In this document: positions 40,154 to 48,529 of the stretch, in pieces
Position numbering within the stretch: position 1 is the first letter of the stretch
How the letters are laid out: the number at the start of each line of letters is the position of its first letter
Source: JBFWUM01 sp050247255
GTDB lineage: Bacteria; Acidobacteriota; Vicinamibacteria; Vicinamibacterales; UBA2999
Reading direction: 5' to 3'
NCBI GenBank assembly: GCA_050247255.1
Contig: JBFWUM010000020.1
Coordinates: 9,620 to 73,619 of the forward strand
Length of the DNA: 64,000 bases
Made by a program: the position numbers and the translations under genes
The notes under the pieces: model-generated
What the model was told of the DNA's origin: nothing
The model's input: only the letters and a program-made list of their open reading frames with translations
Database searches by the model: none

Positions 40154-41775
40154 TCGACGAAGGTCACCTTGTTGATCTCGCGCAGCGTCGTCTGCCCCTG
40201 CAGCACGCGCTCGACGGCCGATTCGCGGAGGAAGCGCATACCCTCTTCCTGCGCCGCCTTCTTGAGCTCCGACGCGGGACGCCGGGCGAGGATCATCTCA
40301 CGGATGCGATCCGAGAGGTCGAGCAGCTCGCAGATGGCGGTCCGCCCCTTGAACCCGGTGCCGCCGCACTCGATGCAGCCGGCCCCCTCGTAGAACTGAT
40401 GGATGCGCGCCAGCGCCGGGTCGAGCGCCGACTCCTCGAGCAGCGTCGGATCGATCCGGACCGCGTGCTTGCAGTGCACGCAGATCAACCGGACGAGCCG
40501 CTGCGCCAGCACGCAGTTCAGCGCCGACACGAACTGGTACGGCTCGACGCCCATGTTCAGGAAGCGGCCGAGCACGTCGAAGACATTGTTGGCGTGGACG
40601 GTCGTGAACACCAGGTGGCCGGTGAGCGCCGACTGGATGGCGATCTGCGCCGTTTCCGGGTCGCGGATCTCGCCGACCATGATCTTGTCGGGGTCGTGGC
40701 GCAGGATCGAGCGCAGCCCGCGGGCGAACGTCAGCCCCTTCTTTTCGTTGATCGGGATCTGGGTGATGCCGCGCAGCTGGTACTCGACCGGGTCCTCGAT
40801 CGTGATGATCTTGTCCTCGACCGTCTTGATCTCGGACAGCGCCGCGTAGAGCGTGGTCGTCTTGCCCGACCCGGTCGGCCCGGTGACCAGCACCATGCCG
40901 TACGGCTCGCGGATGTACTTGCGGAACCGCCGTAGCTCCTGCTCGGGAAAGCCGACCACGTCGAGGCTCAGCTCGGTGAACTGCTCGCTGATCGACTCCT
41001 TGTCGAGGATGCGGATGACCGCGTCCTCGCCGTGCACGCTCGGCATGATCGACACGCGGAAGTCGATCGTCTTGCCCGGCATCCGGACCTTGAATCGGCC
41101 GTCCTGCGGCACCCGCTTCTCGGCGATGTCCAGCTCGGCCATCACCTTGATGCGCGAGATGATCGGGCTGTGGAACTGCCGGGCAATCGGACGCATCGCC
41201 GGCTGGAGCACGCCGTCGATGCGGTACTTCACGTGCACCGCATCGTCGCCGGTCTCGATGTGGATGTCGGAGGCGCGCCGCTGGATGGCCGTGTAGATGG
41301 TCGAGTCGACGAGGCGGATGACCGGGCTGATGTCGCTCGTCAACCGCTCGACGGTGAGGCTGTCCTCGGCCGCCTCCTCGTCCTTGAGCACCTGCAGCTC
41401 GAACCCCTCGGTGGCGTCCTCGAGCACGCGCTGCGAGCTCTCGCTCTTCTTCAGGATCGACTGGATGGCCGAGGGCGCGCCGACCGTCACCTTGATCGGC
41501 GTACTCAGCAGCACCCCGAGCTCGTCGATCATCGGCAGGTCGGTCGGATCGGAGACGACGATGACGAGAGCCTTGCCGTCGCGCTTCCACGGGACGAACC
41601 CGTAGCGCAGCATCAGGTCGGCCGGGATCGAGCGGAACAGCTCCTGGTCGATGCGGAACTCGTCCATGTCGACGAACTCCAGCCGGTAGCGCTCCGCCAG
41701 CTTGCGCGCGCGCGCGACTTCCGCCGAGTAGTCCTCGGGCGTCTGGACGAGGCTGGCGTGATCGGCTGATGACAT
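40150..41775 (-). CDS. GspE/PilB-family assembly ATPase
   Basis: Hexameric motor ATPase. N-terminal GspE-N domain (about 15-145), then the ATPase with ASDIHIE (Asp box), Walker A GPTGSGKTTT, ITIEDPVEYQL, Walker B IMVGEIRDPETA and the His box TGHLVFTTVHANN. A zinc-binding CVHC...CIEC cluster is present near residue 460. 541 residues; ribosome site AGGAG lies six bases before the ATG. Confidence 0.95.
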   Translation of the reverse strand: MSSADHASLVQTPEDYSAEVARARKLAERYRLEFVDMDEFRIDQELFRSIPADLMLRYGFVPWKRDGKALVIVVSDPTDLPMIDELGVLLSTPIKVTVGAPSAIQSILKKSESSQRVLEDATEGFELQVLKDEEAAEDSLTVERLTSDISPVIRLVDSTIYTAIQRRASDIHIETGDDAVHVKYRIDGVLQPAMRPIARQFHSPIISRIKVMAELDIAEKRVPQDGRFKVRMPGKTIDFRVSIMPSVHGEDAVIRILDKESISEQFTELSLDVVGFPEQELRRFRKYIREPYGMVLVTGPTGSGKTTTLYAALSEIKTVEDKIITIEDPVEYQLRGITQIPINEKKGLTFARGLRSILRHDPDKIMVGEIRDPETAQIAIQSALTGHLVFTTVHANNVFDVLGRFLNMGVEPYQFVSALNCVLAQRLVRLICVHCKHAVRIDPTLLEESALDPALARIHQFYEGAGCIECGGTGFKGRTAICELLDLSDRIREMILARRPASELKKAAQEEGMRFLRESAVERVLQGQTTLREINKVTFVE

Positions 41776-41785
41776 CGAAAAGCTC

Positions 41786-42997
41786 CTAGACTCCCACCAC
41801 CGAGCTCAGCTCGAACAACGGCATGTAGAGCGCCAACACGACGAGCGCGATGATCGCGCCCATGACCACCAGGATCACCGGCTCGACGAGCGTGATGAAG
41901 CGCGAGACCTCGGTATCGATCTCTTCGTCGTAGAAGTCGGCCAGGCTGTTCAGCATTTCCTGCAGCGCGCCGGTCGACTCGCCGACCTCCACCATCTTCA
42001 CCGCGACGTCGGGAAAGACGCCGCTCGTCCGCAGGGCCGCCGCCAGTCCCTGCCCTTCGCGGACGCGGACGGTGACCTGCTCGAGTTCCCTCGCCAGGTA
42101 TCGGTTACTCATCGAGCGCACGCCAATCTGGAGGGCTTCCACCAGCGGAATGCCGCCGCCGAGCAGCGTGGCCAGCGTGCGGGCCAGCTGGGATGTGACG
42201 AACTTGCGCACCGTTTCACCGGCCCACGGCAGCTGGAGCAGCAGCCGATCGAAGCGGGCCCGCTGCCCCGGCTGGCGCAGCCAGGCGGTCAGGGCGATGC
42301 CGCCGCCGACGGCCAGCGCGAGCGCCAGCCAGAGGTTCGACACCAGCAGGTTCGAGAAGCCGACGACGACGCGCGTCGAGAACGGCAGCTCACGGCCGAA
42401 GTTGCCGTAGAAATCGGAGAACGCCGGCACCACGCGCAGCACGATGATGCCGACCAGGCCGATCATCATCGCCACCAGGATCGCCGGGTAGATCAGCGCC
42501 GAGATCGTGCGGCGCTTCACGGCGCCGATCACCTTCTCGTAGGCGACATAGCGCCGCAGCACGTCGTCCAGGTTGCCGGCGCGCTCGCCGGCGACGAGCG
42601 AGGCGGCGTAGATCGGCGGAAACAGGTCCGGGTGCTCCCCGAACGCATCCGACAGCGCCGTGCCGGCCTTCACCTTGTCGTGGACCCCGTCGAGCACCGC
42701 CTTGAAGGTCACGTTCGTGACCCGCTGCCGCAGGATGTCCAGCGACTGGACCAGCGGCATGCCGGCCTTCAGCAGCGTCGCCAGCTCCTGGTTGAAGACG
42801 AGGAACTCCCGGGACGCAATCTTGCGGCGCCGCGGCGTGCCGACGGCGAGGCCGCGCACCCCGCCCCGCCGCTGGAGCGACAGGACGAAGAGCCCTTTCT
42901 CCTCGAGTTCGTGGCGCAGCCGCTCCTCGCTGTCGGCGACGTAGACGTCCTCGATGATCTCGCCCCGGGCGGTGGCGAGCCTACAGCGAAATTCCAT
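41786..42997 (-). CDS. GspF/PilC-family platform protein
   Basis: Inner-membrane platform of type II secretion or type IV pilus systems. Two repeated GspF domains (about 70-195 and 270-395: FNQELATLLKAGMPLVQSLD and TSQLARTLATLLGGGIPLVE) with membrane helices near 170-190, 220-240 and 375-395. 403 residues. First gene of the operon, with a TATAAT box about 40 bases upstream. Confidence 0.93.
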   Translation of the reverse strand: MEFRCRLATARGEIIEDVYVADSEERLRHELEEKGLFVLSLQRRGGVRGLAVGTPRRRKIASREFLVFNQELATLLKAGMPLVQSLDILRQRVTNVTFKAVLDGVHDKVKAGTALSDAFGEHPDLFPPIYAASLVAGERAGNLDDVLRRYVAYEKVIGAVKRRTISALIYPAILVAMMIGLVGIIVLRVVPAFSDFYGNFGRELPFSTRVVVGFSNLLVSNLWLALALAVGGGIALTAWLRQPGQRARFDRLLLQLPWAGETVRKFVTSQLARTLATLLGGGIPLVEALQIGVRSMSNRYLARELEQVTVRVREGQGLAAALRTSGVFPDVAVKMVEVGESTGALQEMLNSLADFYDEEIDTEVSRFITLVEPVILVVMGAIIALVVLALYMPLFELSSVVGV

Positions 42998-43034
42998 CGT
43001 AACGATCTGAGCGGCAGGGCATTACGGTTCGGTC

Positions 43035-43040
43035 ATTATA
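43035..43040 (-). promoter_or_regulatory. TATAAT -10 element of the gspF-led operon
   Basis: Perfect TATAAT on the minus strand, placing the start near 43028, about 30 bases before the gspF ATG. The -35 region is weak. Confidence 0.5.
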
Positions 43041-43104
43041 GGACACGAGCGTCCTCTGGCATTAGACCGAGCGGGGCCGGTAAAGGCCGGTCCTTTCGCC
43101 GGAC

Positions 43105-43755
43105 CTATGTCTGATTCAGGATGCGGAGGATCCGCGTGACGTAGTTCTGCGTCTCGCGGAACGGAGGGATGCCGCCGAAACGGTTGACCGCCCCTTCGCC
43201 GGCGTTATACGCAGCCAGCGCGAGCGCCACGTCGGAATAGCGCGACAGCAGCATCTTCAGGTGCCGCACCCCGGCGTCGACGTTGACCTTGGGGTCGAAC
43301 AGGTCGAGGGCGCCGTACTGCCGGCCGGTGGCCGGCATGATCTGCATCAGCCCGCGGGCGCCGGCCGATGACACCGCGCGGCTGTGATAGGCCGACTCCA
43401 CCTGGATGAGCGCGTGGACCAGCTTCGGATCGACCCCGTGCCTCTTCGAAGACGACTCGATCAGCTCGCGATACTGCGACGGCACTGCCGGCGCTTCGCG
43501 CAGCGACCGCGCGAACGGCAACTGTTCGAGGATCTCGTCGGGGTACTCGATCTCGTCGGGTTCGACTTTCGAGATGACGATGGGGTCGACTTCGATGGTG
43601 CCGCCGCTGCGCAGGAAGAGGACGAGCCGATCGCCCTGCTGCCGGACCGCCTTCACCGACAGGGCGCGTCCTGACGGGAAATAGACCAGCTCCGCGGCCG
43701 CCGGAATGGCCGTGGCGCACAGAACGACTACGCCAAGGAGGAGGCCCCTGAGCAT
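43105..43755 (-). CDS. Lytic transglycosylase (SLT family)
   Basis: Secreted peptidoglycan-cleaving enzyme. Signal peptide ending AIPAAAE, a small beta segment (about 22-70: LVYFPSGRALSVKAVRQQ), then the SLT domain with catalytic Glu in ALIQVESAYHSRAV, GARGLMQIMPATG and LAAYNAGEGAVNRFGG. 216 residues. It lies upstream of the pilus operon on the same strand and may open the wall for the apparatus. Confidence 0.92.
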   Translation of the reverse strand: MLRGLLLGVVVLCATAIPAAAELVYFPSGRALSVKAVRQQGDRLVLFLRSGGTIEVDPIVISKVEPDEIEYPDEILEQLPFARSLREAPAVPSQYRELIESSSKRHGVDPKLVHALIQVESAYHSRAVSSAGARGLMQIMPATGRQYGALDLFDPKVNVDAGVRHLKMLLSRYSDVALALAAYNAGEGAVNRFGGIPPFRETQNYVTRILRILNQT

Positions 43756-43774
43756 CCGCTCAGTATTGTAAGGC

Positions 43775-44644
43775 CTAGGTCGGTTCGACGTACGCCTTGA
43801 AGACCCGGACCCCCAGCTCCCGCCGGTCGGAGCTGTTCAGCTCCGGCATGTCGGCCGGGATGAACGTCCGGGCGACGCTGACGGTCACTTCGGCGGCGTC
43901 CACGTCCCCCAGCTGTTCGGGGGTCAGGGCAATCCTGCGCAGGACGCGTGGCCCCGGGGCTACCTCGAAACTGTCGAGGACCTGGTCGCCGATGCGCACC
44001 TCCACCTGTTGCGCTCCGATGGCCGCAACCGGCTGATCGAGCTCCAGGTACAGGGTGGCGGCCCGCTTCGGGTTGCGGAAGGCCAGGACCCCGGCCTTCA
44101 TCGCCCACTGCCACTCGGTCCCGGTCCCCTCCGCCGCAACCTCCACCGGCTGCCAGCCGTCGCGGAAAACGACGACCAGGTTCTCGCTCTGCGTGACCAT
44201 GTTGAAGGTCGCCACGTCGTACTCGCGCAGCCCGCGCGTCGGCGCGTCCATGACGATGCGCTCGCCCGTCTCCGGCGAGTGCAGGCCGACCTGCACGGTC
44301 GCCTCGCCGATGTACGGGAACTTGGGGATGAAGAGCGTGCGCGTGTACTCGACGGTCTGGCCGCCGCGCCAGTCCGTGGTCGGCACCGGCGGATCGTGAT
44401 CGTCGGTCCACATCACCTCGCGGTCGGCATCGAGGAAGTGGACGAACACGCGGTAGTTCTCGCCGAAGCTGGCGCCGTCGGCGACGACGAACCGGTAAGT
44501 CATGTCGACCGGGCTGCCGATCGGCGCCGTCTGCCGCGAGAGCGTGACCGTGGGAGTGACCATCGGCGCCACGGTCTCGTCGCCGCCGCCGCAGGCGGCG
44601 AGGAAAACGAGCAGCAGCGGAAAAGCCCGGCGAACGGCGCGCAT
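43775..44644 (-). CDS. Predicted lipoprotein of unknown function
   Basis: Signal peptide with lipobox FLAAC (Cys18) followed by GGGDE, so lipid-anchored. The 289-residue mature part is beta-rich and looks like two Ig-like or jellyroll domains: residues 35-135 (VDMTYRFVVADGASFGENYR and HFLDADREVMWTDDHD) and 140-285. I do not recognise a named family. Upstream, 47 bp separate it from the divergent microcompartment gene; downstream the SLT gene follows after 19 bp, so the two may be co-transcribed. Confidence 0.75.
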   Translation of the reverse strand: MRAVRRAFPLLLVFLAACGGGDETVAPMVTPTVTLSRQTAPIGSPVDMTYRFVVADGASFGENYRVFVHFLDADREVMWTDDHDPPVPTTDWRGGQTVEYTRTLFIPKFPYIGEATVQVGLHSPETGERIVMDAPTRGLREYDVATFNMVTQSENLVVVFRDGWQPVEVAAEGTGTEWQWAMKAGVLAFRNPKRAATLYLELDQPVAAIGAQQVEVRIGDQVLDSFEVAPGPRVLRRIALTPEQLGDVDAAEVTVSVARTFIPADMPELNSSDRRELGVRVFKAYVEPT

Positions 44645-44691
44645 CGAAGTGGAATGATACCGGAAAACTTGCTACAGTCCTGCACACCCAC

Positions 44692-44964
44692 ATGGCACAG
44701 GACGCGCTCGGAATGGTCGAGACCAGGGGACTGATCGGCTCCGTCGAAGCCGCCGACGCCATGGTCAAGGCCGCCAACGTCACCCTCGTCGGCAAGGAGT
44801 ACATCGGCCAGGGCTACGTCACCGTGCTCGTGCGCGGCGACGTCGGCGCCGTGAAGGCGGCCACCGATGCCGGCGCCGCGGCCGCGCGCCGCGTCGGCGA
44901 GCTGGTGTCGGTGCACGTCATCCCGCGGCCCCACGCCGAGGTCGAGCGGATTCTGCCGAAGTAG
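44692..44964 (+). CDS. Bacterial microcompartment hexameric shell protein (BMC-H, PduA/EutM-like)
   Basis: A 90-residue single BMC domain, starting ALGMVETRGLIGSVEAADAM and ending HVIPRPHAEVERILPK, very close to PduA/EutM. Hexamers tile the facets of protein organelles. The pore loop reads YIGQG where PduA has KIGSG, replacing the pore-lining serine with glutamine. No ribosome site is clear before the ATG; a TACAGT box at 44673-44678 would give a leader of only a few bases. Followed by the matching aldehyde dehydrogenase and nothing else of a microcompartment operon. Confidence 0.95.
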   Translation: MAQDALGMVETRGLIGSVEAADAMVKAANVTLVGKEYIGQGYVTVLVRGDVGAVKAATDAGAAAARRVGELVSVHVIPRPHAEVERILPK

Positions 44965-44991
44965 CCGGCAGCGGGCAGCCGGCAGCGGGCA
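44964..44991. repeat. Period-7 array between the BMC genes
   Basis: Exactly four heptamers, GCCGGCA, GCGGGCA, GCCGGCA, GCGGGCA, fill the space from the last base of the shell-gene TAG to one base before the dehydrogenase ATG. A classical ribosome site is therefore absent; GCGGG is the only purine-rich stretch. Confidence 0.75.
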
Positions 44992-44992
44992 C

Positions 44993-46720
44993 ATGGCCGT
45001 AGTCGCTTCATCCCAGACCGACAAGGACCTCGCCTCCATTGCCGAGGCGCGCACCCTGGCGCGCGCCGCGCGCCAGGCGCAAACGCAGCTCACCGAACTG
45101 TCACAGGCGCAGATCGACGCCATCGTCACGGCCATGGCCGAGGCGGTGACGCCGCACGCCGAGGCGCTGGCCCAGCTGGCCGTCGAGGAAACCGGCTACG
45201 GCGTCGTCGCCGACAAGATCCAGAAGAACCTGTTCGCGTCGCGCCAGGTGTTCGACTTCATCAGGCCGATGAAGACCGTCGGCGTGATCAACCGGCTCGA
45301 GGAGAAGAAGATCGTCGAGATTGCCGAACCCTTCGGCGTCGTCGCGGCGATCGTCCCTTCGACCAACCCGACGTCCACCGCGATCTACAAGGTGCTCATC
45401 GCCTTGAAGGCGCGCTGCGCGATCGTCATCAGCCCGCACCCGTCGGCGGCGCGCTGCATTACGCGCGCGGTGGAGATCATGGCCGAGGCGGCGGCGCGCG
45501 CCGGGGCGCCGGCCGGCAGCATCGGCTGGATGAAGACGGTCACGCTCGAAGGCACGCAGGAGCTGATGAAGGTGCGCGACGTCGCCGTGATCCTTGCGAC
45601 CGGCGGCATGGGGCTGGTCCGCGCCGCTTATTCGGCCGGGAAGCCCGCCTATGGCGTCGGTCCGGGCAATGCGCCGTGCTACATCGAGCGGTCGGCGGAC
45701 GTGAAGAAGGCGGCCGGCGACATCCTCACCGGCAAGACCTTCGACAACGGCGTGCTCTGCTCCTCCCCCAACTCAGTGGTCGTGGACGAGGCGGTGGCCG
45801 AAGAGGCGCGCCGCGAGTTCCAGGCGCAGGGGGCGTATTTCATGAACGCCGCCGAGATGGATGCGCTGGCGCGGGTCCTGGTCACGCCGCAGCGGCTGCC
45901 GAACCCGAAGCTGGTCGGCAAGTCGGCGGCGATCATCGCGAAGGACGTGGGACTGCAGGTGCCCGAGGGGACGCGGGCGCTGATCGCCCCGCTCACCGGT
46001 GTCGGCCGCGACTTCCCGCTCTCCATCGAGAAGCTCTGCCCGGTGCTCTCGTGGTACGTGGTCAAGGACTGGACGGAAGGGTGCGAACGCTGCATCCAGA
46101 TCCTGCGCTACGGCGGCATGGGACACACCATGTCGATCCATTCGAAGAACGAGGACGTGATCCTGCAGTTCGGCTTGCGGAAGCCGGCGTTCCGCATCTG
46201 CGTGAACACGCCGACGACGCATGGCTCGATCGGGCTGACGACCGGCCTGGACCCGGCGATGACCCTCGGCTGCGGCGGCTGGGGCGGCAACATCACCTCG
46301 GACAACATCTCGCCGAAGCACCTGCTGAACGTGAAGCGCCTCGCTTATGAACTGCGCCCGGCGGTCGCGGCGCCCCGGGACACAGTGCGGCCACGAACCA
46401 CTCTCCCCAAGAGCCCAGTGAAACCGACCTCCAACGCCATCTCAGCCCAGACGCTCACCGACCGGATCGATCAGTTTCTGTCGTCGAGGGGGTATAAGGC
46501 GCCGGATGCCGGCGTCGGGTTAACCCCCAAGCCCCAAGCCCCAAATCCCAAGCCCCACGGCGCGGAAGCGCCGCTCCCCTTCGTGTGCGAAGACGATGTG
46601 AGGGCCGCGGTCAAGGCGGGACAGAAACTGCTGGTCGACGAGAAAACCATCATCACCCCCGCCGCGCGTGACCTCGGTGAGGCGCAGAAGGTATTCCTGC
46701 AGGCCGGCTGGACCTACTGA
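44993..46720 (+). CDS. CoA-acylating aldehyde dehydrogenase (PduP/EutE-like) with C-terminal extension
   Basis: Oxidises an aldehyde to acyl-CoA inside a microcompartment. ALDH domain covers about 1-455, with PSTNPTSTAIYKVL, ILATGGMGLVRAAYSAG, GVGPGNAPCYIE and the catalytic cysteine in TFDNGVLCSSPNS. A 120-residue extension follows: a helix ISAQTLTDRIDQFLSSRGYK (about 480-499) that looks like an encapsulation peptide, a Pro/Lys stretch (about 510-523) coded by a heptamer repeat, and a segment VCEDDVRAAVKAGQKLLVDE with TPAARDLGEA. 575 residues against ~465 for EutE. Aldehyde substrate unknown. Confidence 0.9.
   Translation: MAVVASSQTDKDLASIAEARTLARAARQAQTQLTELSQAQIDAIVTAMAEAVTPHAEALAQLAVEETGYGVVADKIQKNLFASRQVFDFIRPMKTVGVINRLEEKKIVEIAEPFGVVAAIVPSTNPTSTAIYKVLIALKARCAIVISPHPSAARCITRAVEIMAEAAARAGAPAGSIGWMKTVTLEGTQELMKVRDVAVILATGGMGLVRAAYSAGKPAYGVGPGNAPCYIERSADVKKAAGDILTGKTFDNGVLCSSPNSVVVDEAVAEEARREFQAQGAYFMNAAEMDALARVLVTPQRLPNPKLVGKSAAIIAKDVGLQVPEGTRALIAPLTGVGRDFPLSIEKLCPVLSWYVVKDWTEGCERCIQILRYGGMGHTMSIHSKNEDVILQFGLRKPAFRICVNTPTTHGSIGLTTGLDPAMTLGCGGWGGNITSDNISPKHLLNVKRLAYELRPAVAAPRDTVRPRTTLPKSPVKPTSNAISAQTLTDRIDQFLSSRGYKAPDAGVGLTPKPQAPNPKPHGAEAPLPFVCEDDVRAAVKAGQKLLVDEKTIITPAARDLGEAQKVFLQAGWTY
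46525..46559. repeat. Period-7 array, CCCCAAG type, inside the aldehyde dehydrogenase
   Basis: Five units: CCCCAAG, CCCCAAG, CCCCAAA, TCCCAAG, CCCCACG, coding PKPQAPNPKPH between the presumed encapsulation helix and the last segment. This unit closely resembles the STRR heptamers known from heterocystous cyanobacteria. Confidence 0.75.
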
Positions 46721-46754
46721 CCCGCTTTAACTGCTGAGTCTATTAGACTTACTG

Positions 46755-46784
46755 TTGACCGCGTTTTCTACCGAATGGTAGAGT
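46755..46784 (+). promoter_or_regulatory. Promoter with inverted repeat upstream of the MltD-like gene
   Basis: TTGACC (46755-46760), 18-base spacer, TAGAGT (46779-46784). TCTACC/GGTAGA (46767-46782) forms a 6-base inverted repeat between and over the boxes, a possible operator. The predicted start falls at about 46791-46793, on the second ATG, so the message may be leaderless. Confidence 0.5.
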
Positions 46785-46792
46785 ACGCGGCG

Positions 46793-48529
46793 ATGTTTGT
46801 GAGACCGCGCCACGGCCTGTCGGGAGCGATCTGTGCTTTCGGCCTGTTCTCGGCGGCGTGCGCGGCCCGGGCTCCGATGCCGGCGACCCCGGCGCTCACC
46901 GGACCCGCTGCCAGCGCTCCCGCCCCCGCGGCTCCAGCTCCCCAGCCCGTCCTCGACGCCATCGACGACCTGATTGCCCTCTCCAACCGCCACTTCGCGG
47001 CGGGCGAACAGCAGCTGCAGCTCGGACATCTCGAGATGGCCAAGGGCGAGTTCAATCGCGCCCTCGACGTGCTGCTCGTGTCACCCTACGGCGCGCGGTC
47101 GGAACCGCGAATCCGCGAGCACTTCGACCGGCTCGTCGACCGCGTGAGTGCCCACGAGGTGCTCGCCCTGGCCCAGGGGGACGGCTTCACCGAGAAGAAA
47201 TACGACGCGGCATCCATTGACGAGTTGCTGGCGATCACCACGTTCGAGGCGCCACCGGCGTCGGCGGAGGTGGCGCAGGCGGTGGCCGAGGATCGCGCGC
47301 TGCACGACATCGAGATCCCGCTCAACCCGCGAGTGCTCTCCTACGTGCAGCTGTTCACCGGCCGGTTGCGGAGCTACCTCGAGGAGGGGCTCGGCCGCGG
47401 CGCCCGGTTCCTGCCGATGATCCAGGACGTGTTCCGCGCGGAGGGGCTGCCGCTCGACCTCGCCTACATCCCGCTGATCGAGAGCGCCTTCAAGCCGAAC
47501 GCGCTGTCCCGCGCGAAGGCCAAGGGGATCTGGCAGTTCATGCAGGGAACGGCGCTCGAGAACGGCCTCAAGCACGACTGGTACATCGACGAGCGCGCCG
47601 AGCCCGAAAAGGCCACGCGGGCGGCGGCGAAGTACCTGAAGACGCTGCACAAGATGTTCAACGGCGACTGGCACCTGGCGCTGGCGGCCTACAATGGCGG
47701 CCCCGGGCGGGTGCAGCGGGCGATGAAGCGGTCGGGCCGCGATGATTTCTGGGCCCTGAGCGCCAGCACCCGGTACTTGCCGCGCGAAACGCGCGACTAC
47801 GTCCCGCTGATCCTGGCCGCCTCACTCGTGGCCCGGAACCCGGCCCAGTACGGCATGAACATCGAGCCGTCGATGCCGCCGTTGTTCGAGACGCTCGTGC
47901 TGCCCGCGGCCACGGACATCCGCCGCATTGCGGAATGGGCCGGCGTGGACGTGCAGGCGATCCAGGACCTCAACCCGGAGCTGCGCCGCTGGACGACCCC
48001 GGTGCGCGCCGATTACGTGCTCAAGGTGCCGGCCGGCACCGCGTCGCTGGTCGACGCGCGTCTGGACGAGGCGCAGCCCGACGAGCTGGCGGCGCTGAAC
48101 CGGCACACGGTGAAGAAGGGTGAGACGCTGACGTCGATTGCCCGCAAGCTCCGGGTGAGCCGGGCGGATCTCGCGGAAGCCAACTACCTGTCGATCCGCG
48201 CCCGCGTGACGCCTGGCCAGCAGCTGGTGATCCCGCGCGCGCCGACGCTGCTGCTCGCGGCGCGCACCGAGACGCCGGCGCCGGATGCCGAATCACGCCA
48301 GCTCGACACCGTCGTCGCCGCCTCGAACACGGCGGTCCCTGCTCCGGTGACGCCGGATCGGCCGATCGTCTACCGCGTCAAGCGCGGCGACACGCTGTCG
48401 AAGATTGCCCGGCTGTTCGACACGACGGTGGCGTCGCTCAAGTCGTGGAACCGGCTGCGCAGCAACGCCATCAAGGTCGGCCAGCGGCTGACCGTCCGGT
48501 CAGCCCCCGGGCGCAACGCGACGCATTAG
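46793..48529 (+). CDS. mltD: MltD-like membrane-bound lytic transglycosylase with LysM repeats
   Basis: Lipoprotein-type N-terminus (CAFGLFSAACAARAP, lipobox SAAC), an alpha-helical linker, an SLT domain (about 195-340: PLIESAFKPNALSRAKAKGI with the catalytic Glu, and ALAAYNGGPGRVQRAMK), then at least two LysM repeats near 440-485 (HTVKKGETLTSIARKLRV) and 530-575 (YRVKRGDTLSKIARLFDT). Cleaves peptidoglycan. ATG 46793 gives 578 residues; an ATG 18 bases upstream lies inside the promoter. Its stop overlaps the stop of the facing coiled-coil gene. Confidence 0.92.
   Translation: MFVRPRHGLSGAICAFGLFSAACAARAPMPATPALTGPAASAPAPAAPAPQPVLDAIDDLIALSNRHFAAGEQQLQLGHLEMAKGEFNRALDVLLVSPYGARSEPRIREHFDRLVDRVSAHEVLALAQGDGFTEKKYDAASIDELLAITTFEAPPASAEVAQAVAEDRALHDIEIPLNPRVLSYVQLFTGRLRSYLEEGLGRGARFLPMIQDVFRAEGLPLDLAYIPLIESAFKPNALSRAKAKGIWQFMQGTALENGLKHDWYIDERAEPEKATRAAAKYLKTLHKMFNGDWHLALAAYNGGPGRVQRAMKRSGRDDFWALSASTRYLPRETRDYVPLILAASLVARNPAQYGMNIEPSMPPLFETLVLPAATDIRRIAEWAGVDVQAIQDLNPELRRWTTPVRADYVLKVPAGTASLVDARLDEAQPDELAALNRHTVKKGETLTSIARKLRVSRADLAEANYLSIRARVTPGQQLVIPRAPTLLLAARTETPAPDAESRQLDTVVAASNTAVPAPVTPDRPIVYRVKRGDTLSKIARLFDTTVASLKSWNRLRSNAIKVGQRLTVRSAPGRNATH

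Noticed and set aside
33010..43000. Assignment of the operon firmly to type II secretion or to type IV pili
   Set aside because: It mixes PilM/N/O/P-like and GspG/GspE/GspF/GspD-like parts and lacks PilT, so a mixed or intermediate system is stated instead.
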